A DNA stretch of 64,000 nt, taken from assembly GCF_034702125.1 (NCBI RefSeq), contig NW_026945665.1, positions 729,001 through 793,000 on the forward strand. Direction: 5' to 3'. Both the position numbers and the translations under genes were made by a program. The stretch is from Engraulis encrasicolus. Its lineage: Eukaryota; Chordata; Actinopteri; Clupeiformes; Engraulidae. Positions 52,383 through 64,000 of the stretch are shown here, piece after piece (the first letter of the stretch is position 1; every line of letters begins with the position of its first letter). The notes beneath the pieces were generated by a model that saw nothing but the letters and a program-made list of their open reading frames with translations, did no database searches and was not told the DNA's origin.

Positions 52383-54366
52383 TTTATATATTGCCTTTCA
52401 AAACAACTTGAGAACCGCTTGAGAAACCCAAAGGCCCATGCAAAAGATGGGTGCTGGCACTGACATTTCCTCATTAATTATTATATTTCCAGTGAAATAC
52501 TGGACGACATAGGCTACAGATATGAACACACAGCCAAAGTCTTCTCTGCCATCTCTACTGATGTAATAGAAATTTCTTCCATCATCACATTATCTGCCCC
52601 ACCTGCCTTTGGTTTCTGGGCCTTTTCACAGAAGGAAAGAAGGCTCTTCTGTTTCTTCCCTAACATTCTAAATAAACAACAGCCTGTTACAAACGTGTAG
52701 AAAAAACGTATGTCTATCTGATCACAAAACGACATCCGGTCGATCGACCACTTCCTGGTTTATCTGAATGTTTTATCCCTGTATTTTAGATATCAGCCAT
52801 TTCTAAAACCAATGAAAACCATAGTTACAAAGTTAATTATATTTGATGCTTGTTATTTTCTGTTATTTTGACGGAGAATAATGATCATGATCGAGCAGTA
52901 TTTTTGCCGCGACTTCAAAGTTTCGTCTTTCCAACAGCATTCGGTCAAAGTAAACAAAAGATTAAAACACGTTTTTAAAAACAATGTCTCTGTTAGTTGT
53001 ATAGCAGATACCCACACATAGAGGTATCAAAATGATGGTTGAGATGTCTAGTTTTCAAAAAACACGGGTTGGACTTCCAGTTATGTGATGTTTTTGTTTT
53101 AATTGCGTCAATGTTCAACATGTCAAAAACGGCACAGAGTTCTGAGGCTTAATGTTGGTCACTCACCACGAGTAACACTACAGCCTAACTAATGGAATAT
53201 ATGCCGGTCCGAAGTCTTGGGAAGGCCAATCCAATTCCCTTGTCTGTCACAGCTGTGCCGTTCTCCAGAAAAGTCAGAAAAGTTTCGAATCTGACAGTTG
53301 TTCGCGCGCTTAGCTGACACCCTAGCGGAAACTCCACCCTCTTTGGTTTGCGCAACAATCTATTATTCTGATTGGCTAAACGACAGTGCTGTGCCTGTTA
53401 CTTCCTGAAACTGAGCACGCTGGGAGTGGGCTATGCTTATTGATGTTTATGGTTTAAAAGTGTGTTTGTGAATGTTCAATGTACTGGGGGTGTAAATATA
53501 CTGGGGATATTATTGTGAACATTTTATGATCGCGATGTTAGGGTGGATGGGTTTATTTTATATTTTAAAGAGTTGTCACCATTGTTGTGCAAGCTGGCGC
53601 ACAACACCTGTATGTTGATGCATATCAGATATCATTCATTCTCACGCGTGTCATGCGCAGGGGAGTCAGGAGTGGTTCTTTCCCTCCCAAAGTCAAGTCA
53701 AAAAATTGACAAGAGGTAATTTAACTCTGGCGAGTTTGATCTGCGGGCGTGTGAAGACGCATGTGTGGCGTGTGAGAGTGTGAAAACCCTCTGAAGAGTG
53801 TGTCACACGCTCAGTGCGTGAGACTTGAGAGCCCTGCAGTCCTCTGATGAAGACGCATATCCAAATCTTACTGATAGTACTGGTAAAATAAACAACAGGA
53901 AAGACAACCGTGTGGCACCAGATACCTTGCCACTTTCTACTTATGATGTAGTCCTGCTCTAAATGCACCTGATTTATCGTTTACAAGCATGGAGTGCGCA
54001 TTTCCTTTGTTTAGAAAGGGTGCTGTGTTTCAATGGACCTGGCTAGCTATGCCAGCTAGGCTGTAGATTAGCCTACAGTGGTTGATGAAAGAAACAGTGC
54101 ATTTAACGAAAACTATTTCACTTACCAAAATGAAAATGCAGAGAGCACACTCTCATCGACGTCGGGATTGCGTGGAAAGTTATTTTTGGTCGTCTTACAG
54201 CAGCGACCCATGCTAGCCGACGACGCTTTGTTATGTCCGAGATTTGGTCACCATGGTGTTGCCTCCAAGAAGGAAACGAGTAGAAAGATAATCCATTTTC
54301 TATTTTTCCCCCTTTCCTATCGTGGCTTGCACTGTTGCACCCTACGACACAGCAACGATGGACCAT
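50214..54366 (-). CDS. THAP zinc-finger DDE transposase, ISL2EU type (497 aa by predicted splicing)
   Basis: Exons are 54366-54126 (donor TTG|GTAAGT), 52020-51832 (acceptor CACTAG, donor CAG|GTAAGC) and 51277-50214 (acceptor GATCCACAG). They sum to 1494 nt without internal stop; both junctions keep the frame. Exon 1 is a THAP C2CH finger (CCVVGCNSAS, then VCSLHF). Exon 2 is a linker with a threonine run (TKTVTTTTTTET). Exon 3 starts with a CDFC-x-coiled-coil (EEINRLLDENRALKLELGQR), then HTH (LPLQHLAYIFSVDRTTISRI) and DDE residues D322 (AVILDCFEIF), D397 (VVLADRGFD) and E444 (RIHVERVIG). The family excises and inserts the transposon. It looks coding-intact although the partner gene is not. Confidence 0.78.
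51389..51606. repeat. Near-perfect 99-bp fold-back in transposase intron 2
   Basis: The arms 51389-51487 and 51507-51606 are inverted copies with about two differences, around a 19-bp loop (TCGAGACACTGACGAAGGC). The arms include GCCGAAACGTTTGTCTACAC. It lies wholly in the intron between exons 2 and 3. Confidence 0.92.
52021..54125 (-). other. Transposase intron 1, 2.1 kb
   Basis: This intron contains an ATCGGCCC repeat at about 52207-52240, an (AAT)n tract at 52352-52384 and a TATATTGCCTTTCAAA fragment at about 52385. No other coding sequence is evident. Confidence 0.55.
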
Positions 54367-54420
54367 AGTGGCAAAGAAAAGTGAGCAGCAAGATAGTTAA
54401 AAAAATCACAATTAAGTACA

Positions 54421-55863
54421 AACCCCAACTCCGATGAAGTTGGGACGTTTGGTAAACAGTGAATAAAATCAAAATGCTATCATTTTCAAAACATTCAATC
54501 TATTCATTAGATGAAGAATAGTGAAAAGACAACATATTAAGTGTTAAAACCGAGAAAAAATATTGTTTTGGGGGACATATGTACTCATTTCTAATTTGAT
54601 AAATCCAACACGTCTCAAAAGAGTTGAGACGGGGATCAGTGAAATTTAGTAAACATCCAAATAAGATAAAACAACAAAGAAGAACATTTCAAAATGAATT
54701 GTACTGACGGACAATATAGGTGTCCAGGTATAAGATCATCACAGAGAGGCTGAGTCACTCAGAATTAAAGATGCAAAGGGAATAATTACCATAGTTATTA
54801 CATACATTTTTGAATTCCCTTTGATTTACCACGATTGAGTGTATATAAGATATATTTTTGTTAATAAAATCATTGTATAGGTTCATGACATCATGAAATA
54901 TATATTGGCTGTAGTCTCACTCTAATTCCTGGAGTGCGAGAGCTATTGAAAATTGACCATATTAAGAATGCTTAATGCATGAAAATGACACAGGGGTTTA
55001 ACATTCTCCTAAGCACCTGAGCTCACTTGAAATAGACCCAGAAGACATGGGAAACTGTCCTTTGCTTACAGAAGTCAGCAGAAGTTGTAGAAGTCCATTC
55101 TTTTTGACAATAATAGAGCATTGCACATCCTGTGCTACAGTGAAAATGGACCATCCAACTTGTGTTAGTGCTAGCTTCAAAAGTCAGCCTCCATGATGGC
55201 ATGCGGATGCAGTAGTGCATTGGTTAAGATGTTCTCACTCATCTATAGAGTTAAATACAGTGCTGAATGGTATAAATGGGTTTTAAACAGCATGAAAAGC
55301 CACTCATGCATTATATTTTGAAGGGAGATCTTCGATTACTGCCACATAGTAAGGTCAAATTGCATTCTCTACTATGTTTTAACAGTTTGGCTCCATCATA
55401 AGGACCAGCATGTGATAAAATGGTGGGTTTTTGGTCAAGACCTGTCACACTGTAAGCACTACAGAAAGGAAAACATTGCAAAACATGACAAGGAATACAC
55501 CCACCATTTAAGCTGGTGAAATCATGTCCAAGATAGGAATTAACACTGTTTTTTATATAAAATCATCTCATCGGTTAATGTATTTAACTGTTAAGTGTTG
55601 TCTTTTGTTTTGTTTTTAGTCTTCCTCGACATTTGCTGCCATTTATTGTCCCCGTCCCAACTCTTTTGAGACGTGTTGGATTTCTCAAATTAGAAATGAG
55701 TACATATGTCCCCCAAAACAATATTTTTTCTCGGTTTTAACACTTAATATGTTGTCTTTTCACTATTCTCCATCTAATGAATAGATTGAGTGTTTTGAAA
55801 ATGATAGCATTTTGATTTTATTCACTGTTTACCAAACGTCCCAACTTCATCGGAGTTGGGGTT
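54421..55863. mobile_element. Long-terminal-inverted-repeat element, copy 1
   Basis: About 210-bp inverted ends: AACCCCAACTCCGATGAAGT at the left, ACTTCATCGGAGTTGGGGTT at the right, continuing through GGGACGTTTGGTAAACAGTG and the GAGACGTGTTGGA region. No transposase is readable in the middle. The same family is at 59655-60590. Superfamily not assigned; no clear target duplication. Confidence 0.8.
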
Positions 55864-56396
<533 letters not shown>

Positions 56397-56788
56397 CACA
56401 TTACATTCAACCACTGTAGGTGTGTGATGCTGTCAGTTATATTCTATATTATAAGCATTTGTAAAGTTATTTTAAAATGAGGCTTTACCATCATCAAGTG
56501 TGTTACAGGGAACTGGGGTTGGAGTGATCAGCTGTGGTTGCCCCACCCTGACATGTGCTACTAGGTTTATTTGTTTTGGGCAAGTCGACACTGGCAGCCA
56601 ACCATGTGAGCTAATGTTTTGACCAACAACAGCGGTTTCCAACAATCAGAGGTTGAGTTGTGCCAGCCAGGGTCGCGCAGCCAGGGGAAAACAAAAATGT
56701 AGAACCCATGTATACATTCAGATGAATAGTTGATAGTTGAAGAATTTAACTTTCTGAAGACAACAGGGTTCTCGTCCATCTGAGTCCA

Positions 56789-56910
<122 letters not shown>

Positions 56911-57188
56911 TTTATGCACGCTGCATGACTGGTAATAATGGTATAAATCCATGCATTAAGATGCTGCAAGCAAAAAGTAAATTCAAGTTTAAGCATTAGT
57001 GTAGTAGATAGTCATCAAAGAGAAGAGTTTTTACTTGCTTCATAAAGGCAGAGAGAGATGTGTCTTGTCTTGCTGCCTCTGGGAGGCTGTTCCTCCATTG
57101 AGGAACAACGACAACATGTACTGTAACAAATATAATTCCCATTGAAGACAAGTACAATGACATGCATTCTGGGAGTGGTCCTGTAGCT

Positions 57189-57400
<212 letters not shown>

Positions 57401-57419
57401 CTGTTGCTGTATTGTTGTT

Positions 57420-58310
57420 TTCCATGTGGTCTAGAAGGGAGTCTGTGTAATCTGTCTGATGAACTGGGAAATTCATTCATATGCAGCACCTACTGACATG
57501 CTTCATTCTCATATTTATATTTCACTTTGTACATCTGTATGTGACAATGAAATGCAACCTACCTATCCTATTCTAGCACGTCCATTTTTGCATGTTGCAA
57601 TCATTAAAATGTTTTCATAGAGAATGTGAATGCAATGAGTGTGTTGTCAAGTTGGCTAAACTTATCAGTCATGGGATCATGTAATCGTGTGTCAAATGCC
57701 CACACTGAAATCCCGTTTGGCCTGTTCACCCACCTTATGATTCCTGAGGTTGAGGGAGAATGAAATGTGAAGAGAGTGGCTCTTGGCTCTGATTGGCTAC
57801 ATTTTCGAAGCAGGACGTTTTTTTTCCATGCACTGCATTCCCCTCAGTGAACAGTCACCAAGGAAGATAACATCGAAGGCAGTTTGACTCACACAAGACA
57901 GTTGAATTGAATGTTTCTGTTTGGTAAGTAATACTACTCTATGTGTTTTATTTATATGCCTATTATTGCTACAATGTGCGTTTTCCTATTTTTATCTTAT
58001 TTTTGAGGAATGATTAAACACAGAGTCTCTTAAAATAGAAAAGATATGAAGACGTTGCCCGCTGTAAGGTGATTTTCAAGGTGTTGACAATCCAAATGAC
58101 GTAGTCACATCACATGAAAACAGCCGCCATTAGGAGTTGACTATTTTGGCTAATTTGCGAAGGTGGAGACAGCACAGTAGCAGCAAATCGAAAACTGTTC
58201 TGTATGTGGTTACTTATATTATGTGAGGTTAAGTTGGATTCAGATGCACTTGTACAGCAGAGAATCTACTCAGATTTGCCCCCTACGTTCGGCAAAAGTG
58301 AGTCTAGGCC
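57420..58310. other. Unassigned, possible 5' exon end at 57923
   Basis: An ATG at 57911 is followed by TTTCTGTTTG and a strong donor G|GTAAGT at 57924. This could be the first coding exon of a gene continuing at the window end (acceptor at 63993), but no further support exists. Confidence 0.2.
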
Positions 58311-58424
58311 TTAAAGGACCACTTCAACCAATTTCACTCTACCCTTGACTTGTCAGTACCAGCTTTTTCTTTCGGCTAAGCCCTTTCCGAGATCTGAGCT
58401 ATTCTAATGGGGGCAGATTTATAC

Positions 58425-58922
<498 letters not shown>

Positions 58923-59223
58923 CTTGAATCCTTGAATTTTGTGAACATTTTAAAAAATCTTAACATAGCCCTACTCCAAAACATTTTCCCAAAAGGTATC
59001 GCTGTTTGCGAGTTGTCTGCTGATGTTGCATAACCTTTTGGATATTTTTGGTAATAAATCAAGACGCTTTCTTAAAATGTAAACAAACACCTACCCCAAT
59101 TACAATGACCAGGATCTCGGAAAAGGCTGAAAAAGAAGAAAAAAAAAATCTCAGGTACTGACAAGTCCAGGGTAGTATGAGCATTACAACTGCATGTTGA
59201 AATTGACTGAAGCTATCCTTTAA

Positions 59224-59654
59224 CACACCAAGCATTTTCCCAGATATCAGGAATGTGATAAATGTACATGAAATTAGCCTATAGTTCAATAGTGAGCTAT
59301 GCTTATGTGAACGAACTACACAAACCCAAATCCTCACAAGCAAACTGGAAGTCAATTGATTGATTGATCGTTTCGTTCACCATAAAGACATGCAGCGAGT
59401 CTTGGGTTAGGCCTTGTGTTCTGTGTTGCGTCATGTTCTGTGATGGGGTTTTGTGGGTGCGAGGAACTTTGGGGGTTTGAATAAACGAGGCGGGAAGTTT
59501 TGTGTTTATGGGGGAGAGCTGGTCAGCTGTGTGAGTACTGTGTTAAGTTGTGTAATAGGGGAGACTGGGTTAAGTTGAGCCACTTTTTCCATTTTTCGTC
59601 ACAGCCAAGTGATAAAGGCGTATTTGTTTAAAATCTGTCATGAACTCACTCCCC
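59224..59654. other. No recognised gene
   Basis: A G/T-rich stretch at about 59400-59570 without coding pattern. Confidence 0.4.
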
Positions 59655-60590
59655 ACTGTGTATATATAAAACATATTTTTGTCATTAAAATCATTGTATA
59701 GGTTCATGACATCATGAAATATATATTGGCTGTAGTCTCACTCTAGCACATCAGGAATTAGAGCTATTGAAAATTTACCATATTAAGAATGCTTCATGCG
59801 TACAAATGATACAGGGGTGTAACATTCTCCTATGCAACTGAGCTCACTTGAAATAGACCCAGAAGACATGGGAAACTGTCCTTTGCCTACATAAGTCATC
59901 AGAAGTTGTAGAAGTGAATTCTTTTTGACAATAATAGAGCATTACACATCCTGTGCTACAGTGAAAATGGACCATCCAACATGTGTTAGTGCTAACTTCA
60001 AAAGTCAGCCTCCATGATGGCATGCGGGTGCAGTAGTGCATTGGTTAAGATGTTCTCACTCATCTGTAGAGTTCAATACAGTGCCGAATGGTATAACTGG
60101 GTTTTCAACAGCATGAAAAGCCACTCATGCATTATATTTTGAAGGGAGATCTTCGATTACTGCCCCATAGTAAGGTCAAATTGCATTCTCTACTATGTTT
60201 TAACAGTTTGGCTCCATGATAAGGACCAGCAGGTGATAAAATGGTGGGCTTTTGGTCAAGACCTGTCACACTGTAAGCACTACAGAAAGGAAAACATTGC
60301 AAAACATGACAAGGAATACACCCACCATTTAAGATGGTGAAATCATATCCAAGATAGGAATTAACACTGTTTTTATATAACATTTTCTCATCGGTTAATG
60401 TATTTAACTGTTAAGTGTTGTCTTTTGTTTTGTTTTTAGTCTTCCTCGACATTTGCTGCCTTTTATTGTCCCCGTCCCAACTCTTTTGAGACGTGTTGTT
60501 TTTACATATTCATGAATATATCCCCCAAAACAATAATTTTGGTCAGTTTCGATGGCTGATGTGTTTCTTTGTGCCGTTCTCCATCTAACA
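59655..60590. mobile_element. Long-TIR element, copy 2 (both ends truncated)
   Basis: It matches 54838-55766 closely (shared AGACCCAGAAGACATGGGAA and GACCTGTCACACTGTAAGCA). The left terminal repeat is absent and the right one stops at CCATCTAACATAG, where a LINE fragment begins. Confidence 0.8.
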
Positions 60591-60599
60591 TAGAAATTC

Positions 60600-61085
60600 A
60601 CCAGTTCCTATTTTAATTAAAGGTCATCCAGTAGAAGCTGTTCCAACCTACAAATACCTAGGCGTCCACCTAGATCACAAACTGGACTGGAGGGAAAACA
60701 GCAGGGTGACTTTTAAGAAGGCCCAGTCAAGACTTTTCTTTTTAAGGAAATTGAGGTCTTTTGACTTGGGGAGGCCTATTTTAAACACATTTTATCATGG
60801 GATCGTGGCAAGTGTTCTATTTTATGCTGTTGTGTGCTGGGGTGGAGGGATGTCACTTGTGGACAGGAACAGGTTAAATAAGCTCATTAGGAAAGTGGGG
60901 TCCATCACGGGTGTATGTTTTAATTCGTGGAGCAGATTTTAGAGGAGAGGACAATGAGGAAAATGAAAAGCATACTGAGCATGGACGACCACCCATTGCT
61001 CAGCTTGATCACAAAAAGTGGTAGAAGCCAAAGGCTCCTCCTACCTAGATGCTCCACCGAACGGTTCAGAAGATCTTTTATTTAA
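60600..61085 (+). pseudogene. LINE (L2/CR1-group) ORF2 C-terminal fragment
   Basis: The + strand reads YKYLGVHLDHKLDWRENSRV, FKKAQSRLFFLRKLRSFDLG, VASVLFYAVVCWGGGM, LNKLIRKVGSITG; after a frameshift at about 60925 it reads MKSILSMDDHPLLSLITKSG and STERFRRSFI before the stop. It is the same region as the fragment at 17762-18390 but a different lineage or copy. Confidence 0.8.
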
Positions 61086-61576
61086 GTAGCCTATTGCATT
61101 ATTTGTAGTTAATAATTTAACCCTCTGTTCTTGTCTAGTCAAGCCAGACTGTTGAGGCAGACATTAACTATGGAAAGACAGAAGTTAAGGTCCAAACCCA
61201 ATAGTGAAGGTCTATGTGCCAAACATTAGAATAGGTATGTGCCCCCCTCTCTTTGTGTGTGTCCAAGGAGCTGATTGGACTGAAGAGTGCAGATAAGGCC
61301 AGTTCATCCCCAGCTGCTAGGGGCTCTCTTCTCTCAACTTCCAGGTTTTCTGCCAGCTTACATAACCAATTATGGATTCATTTTAAATAAACAATTGAAC
61401 GTGAAGTCACTGCACGTACAGTATGGTGGGGTTTTTTGGTACCTTAAAGAGAGGGTTTTTTTTTCTTCGTCAGAAGACATTAGTTACATCACTTTAATGG
61501 CGGTGCTCCGCTTATTACCGGTATGTAGGGCCGGTCTGAGCCAAAAAATGCCCGGGCCGTTTTGTTCTCCCAGTCC

Positions 61577-61628
61577 AGGCCTGGAGTTGGAGTTTCCCAA
61601 TGGGCTTTCGCTTTCGCTTTCGCTTATT
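61577..61628 (+). repeat. Isolated SINE 3' end
   Basis: GGAGTTGGAGTTTCCCAATG and the TTTCGC tail match the end of the SINE at 71-385. Confidence 0.7.
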
Positions 61629-61930
61629 TAACACCAATGTGTGAAGAAGGTATATTCTGAACAGTGTGGTATATGTTTAAAAAGAGAAGCGGTGTGCGGA
61701 GAAGGTTTATTCTGTACAGTCAATGGTATATGTTAAAAAGAGAAGTAGTGTGTGGAGAAGTTCTATTATGTACAGTGTTGACTAAAATGACTAAAAATTG
61801 ACTAAGACTAAAATTGATTTTCGTCATTTAGACTAAGACTAAGACTAAATTGGGAAGGCAAGGACTAAAATATGACTATGACTAATATTGATTTTCGTCA
61901 TTGTGACTAAGACTACGACTAAATCAAAAA
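61627..61930. repeat. Short tandem units and GACTAA-rich repeat
   Basis: About 57-bp units (GTGTG[A/C/G]AGAAG...TATATGTT...AAAAAGAGAAG) occur 2.5 times to 61750, then degenerate GACTAAGACTAAA repeats reach the Helitron-like copy C. Confidence 0.7.
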
Positions 61931-61942
61931 ATGCTGACAAAA

Positions 61943-63289
61943 CTAGACTGCCTGTGCAGTCGCCTTCGACTGCTTAAGGTATATCCCCGAAACGCGACGC
62001 TTCCAGTCCCCTCCCGTCCACCATTTCGTAAACGTATATGATACATACAGACGTGACATGACGTGCATAGGCTTAAAACCAAACGACTATTGTGAAAATG
62101 AAGCAAAAAATGGGGCAAATGGTAATACTGTTTTAATGGTTCAGTGGATATACCACATTAGGTACAGTGTAATAACCAGTGTAACAATATTTAATACAAT
62201 GTAATTGTTTTACTTACATCATGTGTTTGTGCGTAAGTGGTATTACATGGTATTGCATATTGTTACACTGGTATTACACTATATTACATGGTATTGCATA
62301 CTGTTACACTCGTTATTACACTGTACCTGATATTGCATATTGTTACACTGGTATTACACTAGTATTACATGGTATTAAATATTGTTACATTGGTTATTAC
62401 ACTGTACCTAATATGGTAGATTCACTGAAATGGTGAACCATTAAAATAAGGTGTTACCGGGCAAATCAATCCACCCAGTCAGAAGTTATGGGCCAAAAGA
62501 AAATTCCGCCATTTTGAAAGTGTTGTCTTCCAAACTCGAATCAGTTCATGAACCTACCCTAGAGCATTCACACACAAAATCTGGGACAAATCCATCCACC
62601 CGGTCAGTAGTTATGGGCCAAACAATAATTCGGCCATCTTGAATTCAGCCATCTTGAAAGTGTTGACCTCCAAACTCGAATCAATTCATGAACCTACCCT
62701 AGAGCATTCACACACCAAATCTGGGACAAATCCATCCACCCGGTCAGTAGTTATGGGCAAAACAATAATTCGGCCATCTTGAATTCAGCCATCTTGACAG
62801 TGTTGACCTCCAAACTCGAATCAGTTCATGGACCTACCCTAGAGCATTCACACACCAAATCTGGGACAAATCCATCCACCCGGTCAGAAGTTATGGACCA
62901 AACAAAAATTCGGCCATCTTGAATTCGGCCATCTTGAAAGTGTTGACCTCCCAACTCGAAGCAGTTCATGAACCTACCCTAGAGCATTCACACACCAAAT
63001 CTGGGACAAATCCATCCACCCGGTCAGAAGTTATGGACCAAACAAAAATTCGGCCATCTTGAATTCGGCCATCTTGAAAGTGTTGACCTCCAAACTCGAA
63101 TCAGTTCATGAACCTGCCCTAGAGCATTCACCCAAAAAATCTGGGACAAATCCAAACATCCGTTCAAAAGTTATCGCGTTAACACGAAAGACCTTACGCG
63201 GCGGACGCGGCGGCGGCGGACGCGGACGCGGCGGCGGCGGCGCACGCAAAACCATTACATCCCCGACGCTCCGCGTTTCGGGGATATAA
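61943..63289 (-). mobile_element. Helitron-like element, copy C (longest)
   Basis: On the minus strand it ends with the hairpin GCAGTCG-AAGG-CGACTGC (61956-61973), 9 nt and CTAG|T (61943-61946). The inverted ATATCCCCGAAACGC ends are at about 61980 and 63274-63289. It has the same inside as copy A but with about six 120-bp units (62465-63160) and a longer GCGGCGGAC array (63199-63245). Confidence 0.6.
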
Positions 63290-63298
63290 TTAACACTG

Positions 63299-63600
63299 GT
63301 GTGCTGTTGAGATTATATAGACTTGCTCATAGGTAACTGTATGTTGTGTGCTGTTGATATTATATAGACTTGCTCATAGGAAACTGTATGTTGTGTGCTG
63401 TTGATATTATATAGACTTGCTCATAGGTAACTGTATGTTGTGTGCTGTTGATATTATATAGACTTGCTCATAGGTAACTGTATGTTGTGTGCTGTTGATA
63501 TTATATAGACTTGCTCATAGGTAACTGTATGTTGTGTGCTGTTGATATTATATAGACTTGCTCATAGGTAACTGTATGTTGTGTGCTGTTGATAGTATAT
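63299..63600 (+). repeat. 47-bp tandem repeat, about 6.4 copies
   Basis: The unit starts GTGTGCTGTTGATATTATAT and includes ACTTGCTCATAGGTAACTG. Copies are nearly identical; degenerate copies continue to about 63750. Confidence 0.95.
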
Positions 63601-64000
63601 ACACTTGCTTGTCATTGGTAACTGTAGGCTACATTGCATTAGATCTAATGTGAAAGTGTGTGCTGCTGTTGATATTGTAGAAACTTGCATGTCATCATGG
63701 GTAACTGTATATTACAGTAGATCTGATGTGAGGTTGTGTGTTGTTGATACTGTATGCAGTTCCATATTGGGTCCAACTCAATCTAGTACCTTACATCCTC
63801 TCCTTTTACTTGTGGCCTTGTCATGCGAGGCAAGACCTCATTGAAGATAGAAATGTTATTCAATAACTCACAGAAGCTCAAGACATTTTCTCATTTGTTA
63901 TCAGGTTGATGAATATGAGAAAGCCTTCTACAGTAGAAATTTATCTGCCCACTGTATGCTGACAGCTCAGAGACTTTATTGTTTTCTCCACAGAGGAAGG
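63601..64000. other. Unassigned; possible splice acceptor at the end
   Basis: TTATTGTTTTCTCCACAG ends at 63993, followed by AGGAAGG at the window edge, a good acceptor-like sequence. Whether an exon follows cannot be seen. Confidence 0.3.

Larger units (their letters stand above)
46780..54420. mobile_element. ISL2EU-type DNA transposon, copy 2 (diverged family)
   Basis: It has the same gene pair as copy 1, a + strand SWIM/YqaJ-like gene (46915-48794) and a - strand THAP/DDE gene (50214-54366), but the proteins differ strongly and the genes are convergent rather than interdigitated. It is enlarged by a TTAA element (49162-49777) in a tandem duplication and a fold-back element (51389-51606). 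The right end may be cut by, or extend beyond, the inverted-repeat element at 54421-55863. Terminal repeats were not identified. Confidence 0.7.

Noticed and set aside
55023..55220. Protein-coding open frame (minus) in the long-TIR element, with a similar frame at 59844-60041
   Set aside because: The conservation reflects shared repeat DNA between two copies; the frame has no known domain and other frames are equally conserved.
63299..63600. CRISPR-like array
   Set aside because: The 47-bp units are head to tail with no spacers, in a eukaryotic context.

Overview
The window looks like nuclear DNA of a teleost fish. It is dominated by transposable elements of fish types, carries six CA/GT microsatellite tracts of more than 100 bp, and shows only two convincing pieces of host gene, both on the + strand: a fibronectin type III exon (19024-19318) and a terminal CARD exon with stop codon and poly(A) signal (45277-45566). 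Species cannot be read from the sequence; a clupeiform-like fish is only an impression from the repeat types. There are no rRNA genes, true tRNA genes, CRISPR arrays or bacterial operons.

Layout, left half. 1-1.1 kb: tRNA-derived SINE and an N-terminal fragment of a hAT-type transposase gene. 1.1-3.75 kb: an element built of 491-bp tandem units. 3.75-4.86 kb: first of three copies of a Helitron-like non-autonomous family. 5.8-6.3 kb: fold-back element. 7.7-11.0 kb: broken non-LTR retrotransposon of the restriction-like-endonuclease class (- strand). 11.3-17.1 kb: a 5.8-kb DNA transposon with about 540-bp terminal inverted repeats, Academ-like by inference, carrying a nested TTAA-flanked element. 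17.3-22.5 kb: LINE fragment, short inverted-repeat elements, the FN3 exon and the 5' part of an L1-type LINE. 23.0-27.4 kb: a nearly intact ISL2EU-type DNA transposon sitting between the two halves of that L1. 27.4-29.9 kb: rest of the L1 (ORF1 end and ORF2). 31.7-35.9 kb: Ty3/gypsy LTR retrotransposon.

Right half. 36-45 kb: LINE tails, microsatellites, the second Helitron-like copy, a hAT MITE, a 1.7-kb TTAA-flanked element and the CARD exon. 46.8-54.4 kb: a second, diverged ISL2EU-type transposon, its 3' region enlarged by a tandem duplication and a nested TTAA element. 54.4-61.1 kb: two copies of one long-inverted-repeat family, microsatellites, a nested MITE/LINE pair and another LINE fragment. 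61.9-63.3 kb: third Helitron-like copy, followed by a 47-bp tandem array.

How the genes work together. Each ISL2EU-type element has a + strand gene for a SWIM zinc-finger/YqaJ-nuclease-like protein and a - strand gene for a THAP zinc-finger DDE transposase. By predicted splicing both transposases are complete (521 and 497 codons before the stop, no internal stops, DDE residues visible). In the first element the two genes are interdigitated: the main transposase exon lies in a YqaJ-gene intron and the last YqaJ exon lies in a transposase-gene intron. In the second element the genes are convergent with poly(A) signals about 40 bp apart, and the YqaJ-like protein has lost the expected catalytic ExK segment. 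These two elements are the most interesting content of the window.
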